NCBI GenBank assembly: GCA_001584585.1
Contig: LSYV01000034.1
Location: 1,137,734 to 1,201,733, forward strand
Length of the DNA stretch: 64,000 nucleotides
Direction: 5' to 3'
From: Gonium pectorale
Taxonomy: Eukaryota; Chlorophyta; Chlorophyceae; Chlamydomonadales; Volvocaceae
Shown here: positions 1 to 10,289 of the stretch, in pieces
Layout: every line of letters begins with the position of its first letter
Numbering within the stretch: the first letter of the stretch is position 1
Notes under the pieces: generated by a model
Seen by the model: the letters and a program-made list of their open reading frames with translations, nothing else
Database searches by the model: none
Told to the model about the DNA's origin: nothing
Translations under genes and position numbers: made by a program

Positions 1-2185
1 GAGGGCCGTTACGCACGGCTCACCACACTGCCGGTACTTGTCAGCATAAACAAAAGCAGCCGCGTCTGAGCGGTTGAGGTGTGCTGCAGCGGAGCCCTTG
101 TTGCGCCAAGTGGGTGGAGGAAGGACGATCTCCGGAAGGCGCTTGTCGCGGCGCTCGTTGATGAGCTCAACCGCTGCCTGCATGTCCTCCTCTAGCCGCT
201 CGTACCTGAGGTAAACGGTAAATCAACACCTGTCAGTAAATTGGCAACATCTAGAGCCTGCTACGTTGCATCGGCCAACATGCAGCAAGGCCTACGGGAC
301 GGCCTAGATGGCCTTCAGACAGGTACTCCCGAGACTAGGACGGTACCATCCCCGCCACCTGGTCTTTGTCCAGCGATGAACCCAGCCTTGATTGTGTTGC
401 GCGCATACGCCATCGAGCCGTTCGGTGCCGCCTTCCCACGCACAGGGCACCACCGGCAAATAGACCACGGGTCTACCCGCCGCCCCGCATGGAACATTCG
501 TTACATACCCAAGCGGTGGTCGCCCGTCAACTCACCTGATAACGAAGTCCACGACAAGCTTGTCCTCCGTGTCTACCATACACGGGCTGGCGGGCTCAAC
601 GTGGCAGAAGTCAAAGTTCCAGTGGCCTTCGCTGCGCTGGCCGACGCCCTCCCGGAGGCCCTTCACGCAGCCGAACGTGTTGGAGATCTTCCCCAATAGA
701 AAGGGGTCCCTGACAGCACGGCACGGAAAATGGGCCGTTGGATGATGGTGCTCGGGAAAGGCACGCTGGCGGAGGTAAGGGTTGCCTAACGGCGCGGCAC
801 AGCGACCAGGGCATATGACATCAGAAGCGTGTTTGGACCTGGTATGCTACGAGGATCCTTGAACTGCATAGCAATTGTTACCGGACTGTGCGGCACGGAC
901 AGCGTTGCAATCACGGCAACGGAGCTCCTACACGTCCACCGGTTTGCTCTGAAACCTCGGCGCTTTGCAGAGCGCTGCTGAACCGAGCGAGCTGCATCCT
1001 CCAGAGACGACATGGCTTCCAAACAGGTTCAGTGCATTCCCGTCCGCCACGCCCTTCCTAGCCCACCAGAGACATGCTGCGGCATCACCCGGCTCCCTCT
1101 TCTCCGCATCGTGTTCTCCTGCCCATGGCCCCGTGAATTAAACCACGCCACCGCACCGTACTTGCAGAACTCGACAAAACTTGGCTGCGCGCAGGCCCCC
1201 TCCTTGTGATGCCACTTGTCGAATATGAACTGGTAGCCGCTGACGGCCCGAGCCCACGGGTTGCGGGTACTCGTGATGACCAAGTACTCCCTCCACATGG
1301 CGTCCGGATCCTTGCCCTCGCTAATGAGTTTATCTGGCTCCATGCGCATCAAGCAAGTCGTTCCCGTGCCCTGACCATTCACGTCTCGAAGCACTTGACA
1401 CAGCTCATGGTTCAGCATGAAATGCTTGATGGCTGTCAGAAAAGTAGAGGACGCCGTTTTGCGGTTGCGTATGAAGATGAACTTGTACTGAGGAACAATC
1501 CATACGCCGCAGATGTACGAGAGCGGGGGCTGGGGCGCCTTCGGGCTCATCCCTCCGGTGGAGAGCGTGAATTCTCGGAGCCAGACCTGCAGCAGAGCAG
1601 AGGGCCGGGCCTCCATGTGTATATGACCTTGCACATCGCAGACTGTGAAGGCATCCCGGCAGGTGTTGTGGCCTACGGTCGTGATCTCTCCATGCATGCA
1701 ACCCGAGGGGGCCCAGACCATATGTCAGCATGGACACGTCCGCCGGCGCCTCCCCCCTCGTGCTTTGTACTACATTACCCGCCGCCAATCCCTGGCCGCA
1801 CCTGAAACGGCGTAACGTCAAACCGCTCAAGACTGTACTTCTCCAGAGGCAGTGATCCCTCCTTCTCTGTGCGTCGGGCCAGTGCGGAAGGCGTCCCCAC
1901 TAACCGCTCCCAGTACGTATGGCCATTTCGTTCCTCATCGGGTGGTGTTGGTGGCCGCGGTGGCGATGCCTCCACTGCCGTTGAACGCCTCCTGATGCGG
2001 CGCGCCGCTTCGTCGCCACGGCGACGCCCGCCACCCCGCAATCGGTCGGCCTCGCCCCGTCTGTGCTCCGCGCCATGACTGTATGACGACGACGCGAGCA
2101 GTATGATGACGAGTATGAGGTACCTCAATGACATTCGGGGCACCGTCTCCGATGGGTCATCCGCGAACCACTCCAGCTCTAGCAA
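1..2185 (-). CDS. PAPS-dependent sulfotransferase (partial, C-terminus outside window)
   Basis: Exons on the minus strand: 2185-1802, 1586-1162, 709-536 and 205-1 (continuing beyond the edge). All junctions are gt..ag and phases match (0, 2, 2), giving 396 residues so far. A hydrophobic segment (YLILVIILLASSS) near the N-terminus predicts a type II Golgi membrane anchor; a second Met at 2134 would start closer to it. Residues 163-176 carry the 5'-phosphosulfate loop (FIFIRNRKTASST). Residues 232-246 carry the 3'-phosphate motif with R236 and S244 (STRNPWARAVSGY). Both are signatures of Golgi sulfotransferases that move sulfate from PAPS to sugars. The third exon (DPFLLGKIS...HVEPASPCM) and the fourth (YERLEEDMQ) continue the usual order. 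The acceptor glycan cannot be predicted. It is divergently paired with a secretory GT61 gene, which suggests extracellular-matrix polysaccharide sulfation. The alternative is another Sulfotransfer_2-type subfamily; the family call itself is firm. Confidence 0.85.
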
Positions 2186-2612
2186 AAAGGCGAATGTAAG
2201 CCTTAAGAACCGTATTTATCTGAGCAAGGCTGCCGGTATTAGCTGCAATCACAACTGCGTTCAAGTGTCCCTTCTGCAGAAGCGAGAACAACACCCCTGT
2301 AGGCCTTTGTTCGCTTATGCCCGTGCATGCAGCCCAGCAGCAAATCCGAAGCGAGTAAGACTGTATGATAAACTGGCCAGACAAACACTATGGGCGTACG
2401 GTTTGGTAGACCGACACTGCGTACGTCGGTATGCAAAGCCCACTTTATGCAACAAACTTATCTACCAGCAAACATCCTGAAGCACGTATGAAATGGTAGT
2501 AGTCAAATTGCGTTGAAGGCGACAGCTCCAAAAGCCTTGGAGTTTCCCCCTGCATCTGGGCAGTAGCGATGACATGTCTGACTTACATAGTATAAAATTG
2601 TAGCTTTCCTTC
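2186..2612. promoter_or_regulatory. Shared intergenic region between sulfotransferase and GT61 genes
   Basis: These 427 bases separate two divergently transcribed genes and probably hold both promoters. A TATAAA string at 2591-2596 lies only 16 bases before the GT61 start codon, too close to act as a normal TATA box for that ATG. No other motif could be assigned. Confidence 0.5.
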
Positions 2613-5600
2613 ATGGAGGTCCGGCAGCTGCACCTGTTGCTCGCGCTTGCTGTTGCCCTGCCTCTTCCTGCCTGCCCGGCGATCAGCAGGAGCACGCTAC
2701 GACTCTCCAACTGGAGCAGCCTGCTCTCTGAGGTGCGTGCACCAGCAAGCGCGCGGGTCAGATATATTTGCAGCACGCCTTTCACTGCGGCTGCTGCCTA
2801 GGCAGCAGTTTGCAACAACGGAAGCAGAAACACTGAGGGGTGGGGGCGCTGTGGGGTGTTGCCTTTGCTGGGTGGGAGCTCTGCGGGTCCCTTTGCTGGT
2901 GAGCGTTTGGCCGTGCACACTTTACGGAGTATGCGTTTGTCCAGCTTCTTGACCAATCCTCAGCCCACGTCTAGCGCGCCGTAACAGAGACCGCATGCTG
3001 TTTCCTCATTCCCTGCAGCCAGCAGCCTTTGTGCAGCGAGCCCATATCCGGCTCCGGAACCGCCCCGAGGGCTACCAGCCCGGCTCTCGCTGCGCCAAGT
3101 ATGTAGGCATGTCATACCTGGAGGGTATAAGAGGCAGCCGCCAGATAGTGTGTGGCACGCAGCAGAGCGCCGCCAGGCGGCGCCTGCACAGTACGAGGCA
3201 GGACCGGAACCGCTATCAGGAGACGGACCTGTCACACACTGAGTCATCGGTGGAGTGCTTTACAGCGCCACACGTGCACGTCAGTCCTGCCAGCAAGGCC
3301 GTCGTGTCGCTCTGCCGGAGCCGCAACATTGTCCTGAACACGTGCGACTTCCTTGCGGGGAGGCGGAAAGGAACCCTTACCAAAAAGGTGAGCTGGGCGG
3401 GGTGGAGCGGTGTCTCCCCCAAAATTTCTGCCGGCCCCTTGAACATCTGCAAAGATGCTGTTTATCGCCCTTGTCCACGCAGTTTCCTCTCCCCAACGAT
3501 GGCGCTGTCCGATTGGCGTGCGATGTGGAGAATGTGACGAAGCTGGCGGCGGAAGCTAAGGAGCTGCAGTGGCTCCGGTCAATGCAGCACGCCGTGTGGT
3601 GGCAGAATGCGACAAGGGTGCGCCCAGGGGCGCTGTGCTTTCATCTACCGCCCGTTGCGAGCATAGCATCTACCGGGTTACGTAACTGTTTCGGTGCTAG
3701 TTTCCCGGTTCTAGGTTCCCTGTACGTGTGTAGCCTTTTGATGGCTGCGCATGCAACGCGACTGGCGTTGCGCTTCCTGTGCCTCTTGGCTCGGTTGTAT
3801 TGATGACTGGTCCGGATGCGGTCCTGGTACAACATTAATCAAGCCAACTGCATAACTACTACCCCGCCCTCAGGACGATGATGCGGTCTCAAAAGCGTGC
3901 TCTCCAGACTCACGAAACATCATAACCACGCCCACTCTGTTCGTGCTGCGCGACCGGCACGCCAACTACGCTCACGAGGTTGAAGTAGTTTCGATGGCCT
4001 TCTCATTCCTTGCCGCGTTGGAGCCCAGAGACGTTGCCGAGAAGGGTGTGCAGGTGCGCGTCAACAGGGGCCACTGACAGGTGCTTAGCAAGCGGCGCGC
4101 CAATCAACATTGCCGGGTCTCTCCCAATTTAGAGCGTTAGAGTTGTGGTGGAAAGTAACGGAATCGAGAAGACATCATTTCTGTATGTTGTGGACATGCG
4201 CACTTTGCTCCGTGTACCCGGCTCATAACGCCCACTTGCCTTGCTTATGGTCGTGCTTGCATCCGGCATGCCGCACTCTGCACAGGTGGTTATTGTGGAC
4301 CAGGCGCCACCCACGGGCTTCCTGGAGACTTGGGCTCGCATCTCATTTCCCCACCGACTGCGGATCTTGGCGCACGACCCTTTCCCACCGGGCACTTGCT
4401 TCACCTCCGCCTTCCATATCTACACGTTTGCAGCTGGGATAGGTGCGCAGGCGAAGCCAACCGCCACGCTCTGAGCGCGGCTGTATGCAGCCGCCATTTA
4501 TGGTGTGCGTCAAGGGCGAACCGTCGTACGTGTGTCACGCTCCATCCACTCGGGAAGCCGCTACAATGGCACAGCGCTGATAATAGCGCACAACCTCTGA
4601 ACGGCTAGAGCTGCAGTAGCATCTGCTGGGTATGACTTTGTTGCGCTCCAATGATAGCTCCTCATGCCCAAGCTGGCAGCTGCTTATGCCCGGGTTGGGC
4701 CTTACGCGGGTGTCCTTCTGACGGTGACGAGCAGCACTCTCATGCTGCGAACCCTCTGCCGCTGCCGTGTTGCTGCCCTGTCTGCTTTCGCAGGCTACAA
4801 CACCAATGCCGATACGAACCGCTGTGAGAGCCCGGTGGTCACGGGTTTCAGCAACTGGCTTCGTCAGTTGTATGAGGAGGGTGACCCTTCCGCGCCGGCG
4901 GCGTTGAGCGCACCGGCGGTGGCCACATCGACAGCAGGCCCGGCTGCTGCGGCTGCAGGGCTTCGTGGACTCCGGTCTCCAACAGCTGGGCTCGTCATCA
5001 AGAACGTGGTCTGGCTAAGCAGGAGGTAAGCGAAACGGCTCGGTGTTATCCAGCCGACATGAAGTCGGTTGGGTGGGGCTTGGAAGAGAGTACCGGCATT
5101 CCCTGCTTCCCCTTCCACAGGAACTTGGAAATGGTCCGCCTACTGCTCAACGCGTCGATAGGTTGGAAGGCAATGCGAATGGTCCGTAACGAGGAGGCGG
5201 TGACGACGGGCCTGGTGGCGGCGATTCAGGAGTGGAACTCAGAGAGCTGCCTCCTGCGCCGCTTCGACAGCGTTGTAGAAAGGGTACGGACGGGCTGGTG
5301 CCTGACTGCCAGCGAGGGAGACGGTGGACTTACCGCTCTACCTTCGGGCATATGCGATCTCCGTTTGCTATCGATCGGTTGGCCGAGCACGGCTGCAGTG
5401 TCCTCACGTTATGCGCAGTGAAAGGGAGAATGTGCAGCAGAGTCTTGGTCTGCCAAATGAACGACTTCAAGACCAGGATCTGAAGGCCTGCGCCTTGCCG
5501 TTCGCAGGAATACGAGAAGTCATTGACAGAGGTCAATCCCGTGCATCGTGCACAGCCGGCCTCTACGTCTGCGGCTCTCATGGCGCGGGCGCTCGCCTCT

Positions 5601-6751
5601 TCTGCCCAGGGATCCCGCCGCCTGCTGGCGCAGTCTTATGCAGGCGGGGACATAGACGAGCACGGCAATGACGGGGATGACGAGACCGGGGGGTCGGCCG
5701 CCTCCAAAACCAACAGCACCGAAGCCGGGAGCTCCACGCCGCCATACCTGCTGGATGGCAACATCATCTTGTTGGACAAGCTGTGGGAGATGGACAAGGC
5801 TGCCGGCTTGAAGTGCCGCCAGACCAATGTGCTGTTCAAGTTCGTGGACGGCGATTTCAATGATATGTCGTATCATCAACAGATCAAGCTCATCTTCAAT
5901 ACCGGCGTCTTAGCCGGCGTGCACGGAGCTGGCCTTACGCACGGTTACTTCCTTCCGCCCGGGCAGAGCGCCGTCCTACAGCTGCTCGGGGACAGCTTCG
6001 CAAATGTACGCGTGGCAAGCGGCGGCGCCCCAATGAGCTACTTGCGTGCCTGACTGAACCGCGTTCACTGGTTGCGTCGCGGCCAATTTCTCTTGTGCGC
6101 ACGCTGGCTACATGCTGCACGTTACCAAGCTCCTGTTGCCATGTTGCATCACCTTCCCTCAGCGTCCCTCAGCTCCCCTTCATTGGATTCTTGCGATTGA
6201 CGGCAGGTTGCGGCCAACAACGTGTTCCGCAACATGGCGGCGGGCGTGGGCAACTTCTACGAGGATGTTTTATATGAGGGGGTCGACGTCAATGTGGACG
6301 AGCTCAAGGCTGCGGTCAAGAGGTGGGTGGGCTAGCGGGGATCGGGGCCTGGGGCCTAGGGCATGACGTGCGGACGGCCAGCAAGGGTTGCCAGATCATT
6401 GATACGCTTAGGACGGCTACCATAACAGATTACCCGTGCCTGGCAGCACGGAGAAAAGTAGTAACTGCCTTACCAGGTATCGAATGCTGGAAGGGCGTTT
6501 CTCCACGCCTATGTACAGTCGGTGCGTTGCACGCCTTAACTTCGTGCACTGCCTCGGTTGCCTGCTTTTCCGTGATGTCACGCAGAACTATTACTGTTTC
6601 GGGTACCCACCCTCGCAGGGCCATGGACTTTGTGGCGCGCAAGGTGATGGAGGCCCGGCAAAGGCAAAGCGGTGCTCCGCGGCTCGTCCTGGACGATCAA
6701 ACCCATTTCTCGTTGGTGGCTCCCTCACATGAGCAGTGCCCCATGCACTGA
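2613..6751 (+). CDS. Secretory GT61-family glycosyltransferase
   Basis: Ten exons: 2613-2732, 3019-3387, 3483-3617, 3874-4053, 4286-4442, 4794-5025, 5121-5283, 5508-6005, 6207-6322, 6619-6751. They join in frame (2103 nt, 700 aa). The N-terminus is a signal peptide or anchor (LLLALAVALPLPAC), so the enzyme should act in the ER/Golgi lumen. GT61 (DUF563) landmarks follow in order: PTLFVLRDRHANYAHE near residues 225-240, VVIVDQ at about 269, NVVWLSRR at about 390, and VHGAGLTHGYFLP at 590-602, the family's hallmark near the C-terminus. GT61 enzymes transfer xylose, arabinose or GlcNAc to plant wall polymers or glycoproteins; the donor sugar here is unknown. A low-complexity Ser/Ala/Gly/Asp insert at about residues 460-530 splits the catalytic region and looks lineage-specific. 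The start is fixed by an in-frame stop 12 bases upstream. Divergent partner of the sulfotransferase. Confidence 0.9.
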
Positions 6752-8056
6752 ACCGTGGCTGAGTTGTAGCCAGTGAGCGCAGCGAGTGCTTGCGTGTTAT
6801 GCGTGGAAACGGTACAATGAACGAGACGTACTGACTTGGCTTTCTACTGACGTGACTTTCTATCGACTCGGGCGTTGCGAAATTTCATTTTGAAATTGAT
6901 CTTGCACGAGAAGAGCGCGCTATGACAAACATCATACCCGGGGAGCGTTGGGACAGGATGCCCTTCACCCCGGGAATATATCCATTCCTGGGGTTTTCTA
7001 TGCAGTGCATGCAGCCTCCTCATGCGTACAGTGCGTCATGCAAGATAGAACCGACCTAGACTCGGGAGCATGTGGTTGACTTGGCGTGCACATGTACGAA
7101 CCAGCTTCCTTGAAATCGTGGCTCGAGCATTTACGTGAACGACACGTCTGCAGTTGTTGCATGCGGTTTGGCGCATGCGATGTTGCGCCGGGCGAATGCG
7201 GGCGGTGTAGGCGCATGCGCGGATGTGGTGTTGCGCAAATGCACGGAATCGTGTCGATTTGTGGCTCGCACTTTGGATTGCCTACGGCAAGACAAGGCTG
7301 TCCTCGACCGCTCAAACCTGTTCGTGCTCTGCTGGAGTGTCTATGTTCGAGAGGCCCGCCGGCCTGGCTTGCCCTCGTAGGACATTGCAGGTACCAGGAA
7401 TAATTGCAGGGTTAGGGCATGCGCTTGATGACCCTCTGCGTTGCTTCAAGGCCGGTGCTAAGACCACAGACAGTTCGAGGAATCTGTCAAAGCCATGTGA
7501 ATGGTGTGCCTCCTGCTGCCTACCCCCAAATTCGTGCGCAGGCAGCATGTTGGCTCTGCGTCGGTGGAACTCGCAGAAGTAGTCACTAGGGCAGCGAGTA
7601 TAACAGGTAGACCGCTGCTATGTGGGATGTCCGCGATGCGGCCATGGCCACCTGGGAACTGGAACCTGGTGCCCTGCTGATGCATATGGTTGAATCTTGC
7701 TGGCCCCGGCGCACCGGCAGCAGATGTCAATGCATATCATACGTTAATCTGGTGGAGAGGCAGGCAGGCCAAGGTGTGCCCACCACAGTACGACGCCATG
7801 GCTTTGCTGACCCATGAATTCCGGAATGCCGCCTTAAACGCAATGCACTTGTGCAGTCGGCCTGCGCAGCACTCAAACCCGGCTCAGTTCGTCAAGGTGT
7901 CAAAATTCGTTACCGGTAACTGAAGGCGGGTGCAATTGCCCGCCGCGATGGCAACACGCCACGCGTTGTAAACGTGCTTTCCGCGCTCTGGGCATTAACA
8001 ACCTGACCGTTGAATTAAGGGAGGCGTTCGCATGGGCATCCTTGGTTGGCAGCAGG

Positions 8057-8071
8057 GGAGGCAGGCTCCCT
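8057..8071 (+). repeat. Copy of dispersed 15-mer GGAGGCAGGCTCCCT
   Basis: The same 15 bases occur at 24867-24881 (+) and, reverse-complemented, at 52108-52122, the last inside a foldback repeat. Three exact copies in 64 kb point to a small dispersed repeat family rather than chance. Confidence 0.5.
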
Positions 8072-9193
8072 GGTTGGCAGGCCGTGTCATGCCACGATGT
8101 AGAGCACGAGTTCACCGGCGGCGGAGTCACGGCTTCGCCCTTCAAACCCACAAGGGAGCAGGCATGCTAAAAACGGCTTGTGTCGGGGACCTGTCCTGTC
8201 AGTCCTACAGGGTCGCGTGCTCGTTCGGCTGTCGCCCATACTGAACCAGCTGGCTGCACACTCAGTCAAGTGGATATTCGAGCTGCAAGCAAGCAGGGCC
8301 CTTTTCGGCAAAAGCCCATGGTCTAACCTCCTCCACATGCGTGTACGGCTCTGTATGCGACTGTACGGCGTGCCCAGTATCCTTGCTAGACTTTGATAAT
8401 ACGTTTTATGCTATTGGCACCTGCATTGCACGGACTGATCAGGAGCTCGAAGGTGCACTAAAACGCTCTTAAAGCGCCCATGCCCCTCGTTATTGTACGA
8501 CCGTATACGGGCTGGTATGCAAGGACACGTACCATCAGACTATACATCAAGAATACATGCACGCAGCTGGGTCGCTTGCCCTTGCGTCCTTGTCCGTCGG
8601 GCATCTTTGGGGCACTAAAATACAGCAGTTTTGGACATAGCACCTGGCCAGCACAGGGTTTGGAGAGTATACCCGCTACGACGACGACAAGCGTTCCGCG
8701 CCACAGCAACCCGGCCACCCACCACCTAACCGATTGACAACATCAACCCGCCAGCTTGGCCCTCTCCACGGTGAGGATGTTGCCATCAAGGTCATGGACA
8801 CGGGGACACTGCCGTGCGCACAGGCCTGGTCCAAGCAGGCCAGAGTTGCGCTAAATCCCGCTGCGGGTTCGTGCTGGGCAAGGGGCGCGCACGTCCCAGT
8901 CATGCAACTTCCGGCGATCCTGCCCCCGTCGACAGCGGGTCTTGTTACCCTGGCTGAACACCTGAACTAGCCGCCCGTGGACACCTACACTACCACCTGC
9001 ACCGGGGCGAAACACTGACTGTCACCGCCAGCACACAGCCACCGAGCCGCCGCAGGCGCATCCGCTCCGACCTGCGACAGGACCGTGCCGTTCCGGCTCC
9101 AAAAATGCCCCCGCATACGTCCACACCTCCCAAGGTATATCCAACAAGATCAGCGGCTCCAAACCTCAACACTGCCTCGTCACGGCCGCCCCT

Positions 9194-9430
9194 ATGGCAG
9201 GCTCCTATGGAGATGGTGCGCCGCCACCCGTTCAGGCCCTGCTGTGCTACGACGGGACGTGCAAGTGCGGAGATGTGACCCGTTCGACCTCGGCGATCAC
9301 GATGCCCCGAGGCTACGCGTGTGTCGATTGGTCATGTGCGGCCTGCCGTAAGCAACAGACGCTGGACGGCCAGAACAAGCAGGTCATGCAAGTGTACCCC
9401 TCCCAGGCGGTCCCTAGCGAGCGGGAGTGA
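9194..9430 (+). other. Cys-rich open stretch, possible orphan exon
   Basis: This frame stays open for 78 codons and contains six cysteines, in a run CYDGTCKCGD and later CVDWSCAACRKQ. The spacing is reminiscent of a small disulfide- or metal-binding module, but I do not recognise a family. No partner exons with matching phase were found, so it may be fortuitous. Confidence 0.2.
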
Positions 9431-10289
9431 GTCCCCTTCTTGCTGGTAAGTGCACAGGCGTGCTGAGGGGTGGATGTGACTGCCGTACCCGCGCACCGCG
9501 TGAGTGAAGCGATCCGAGTCTGTAAGTCTGGTTCCCCTCACCTTCCACGTGCTATCCTGGCCCCCAGGTTGTGGTGGTGGCTGCCGCTCGGGGCCACCTC
9601 GCGGCTAGGCCGTGCGTAAGGTCTGAGCCCCTACCGTAGCCGCGCACGTACCGAGCCCCTACCGCCAGTCAGGCGCAACTGCCCGTGACAGCTGCGGGTG
9701 GGTACACAGCATAGAATCGTCACTCAGCACACTCGCATGACCACCACCACTACGCCACCACCAAATCGTATTTGTGCCAGCTGGGGTGCTCAAAAAAGCT
9801 TGCAACCACAGTGCGCCCTGCTTGAGTGGAACAGCAGGTGTTGGTATCAAAGGCGCAGACACGTGCACAAGAGAATAGCAAGGCGCTACGCCTCGCATCG
9901 CCTCACACGAGAATCGTATTCCATGCTAGGATACACCTTTGTTCCATGCTTCCACCCGGCCGTCAGCAGCGCTGGCACAGGATCCGTGGTCCGCCCTGCA
10001 AGCTGCCGTCTCCGCAAGCTTTCATCCGAAGCACATTTGCCGAACACGTCAACATCAACATCTGGCACCTGGCCAACCTGCTGCGTCCGTCCCTTCCCTG
10101 TTATGTATTGAGCCCCTGACGTGCACACATGCACGACCAGGGCAAAGCGTACAGCTCCCGGGATGGATTCTAACGCCCTCAGAGCCCGGGTGGGAACAGC
10201 GTGGCCAAGTAAGTGCCCCGATCCAGATGGACACGCTACATGCGCACGCCAAGCGAAAGCCGTTGGTGAGGTTCCAACGCCGCCGGGAC

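Larger units (their letters stand above)
6752..10289. other. Intergenic stretch without a recognised gene
   Basis: No ORF here could be tied to a family or joined into a spliced model. A TGTAA at 7967-7971 could be a distant poly(A) signal for the GT61 gene. Around 7168-7237 the motif GGCGCATGCG occurs twice, each time followed by GTTGCGC. Two open stretches (8734-8970 and 9194-9430, plus strand) are the only ones with some protein-like character. Confidence 0.4.

Noticed and set aside
2591..2596. TATAAA as TATA box of the GT61 gene
   Set aside because: It is only 16 bases before the ATG, so a start site 25-30 bases downstream would fall inside the coding sequence.
8734..8970. Kinase-like VAIKV string in a 78-codon plus-strand ORF
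   Set aside because: No glycine loop, catalytic loop or DFG motif follows, and the frame stops soon after, so the match is too short to support a kinase.
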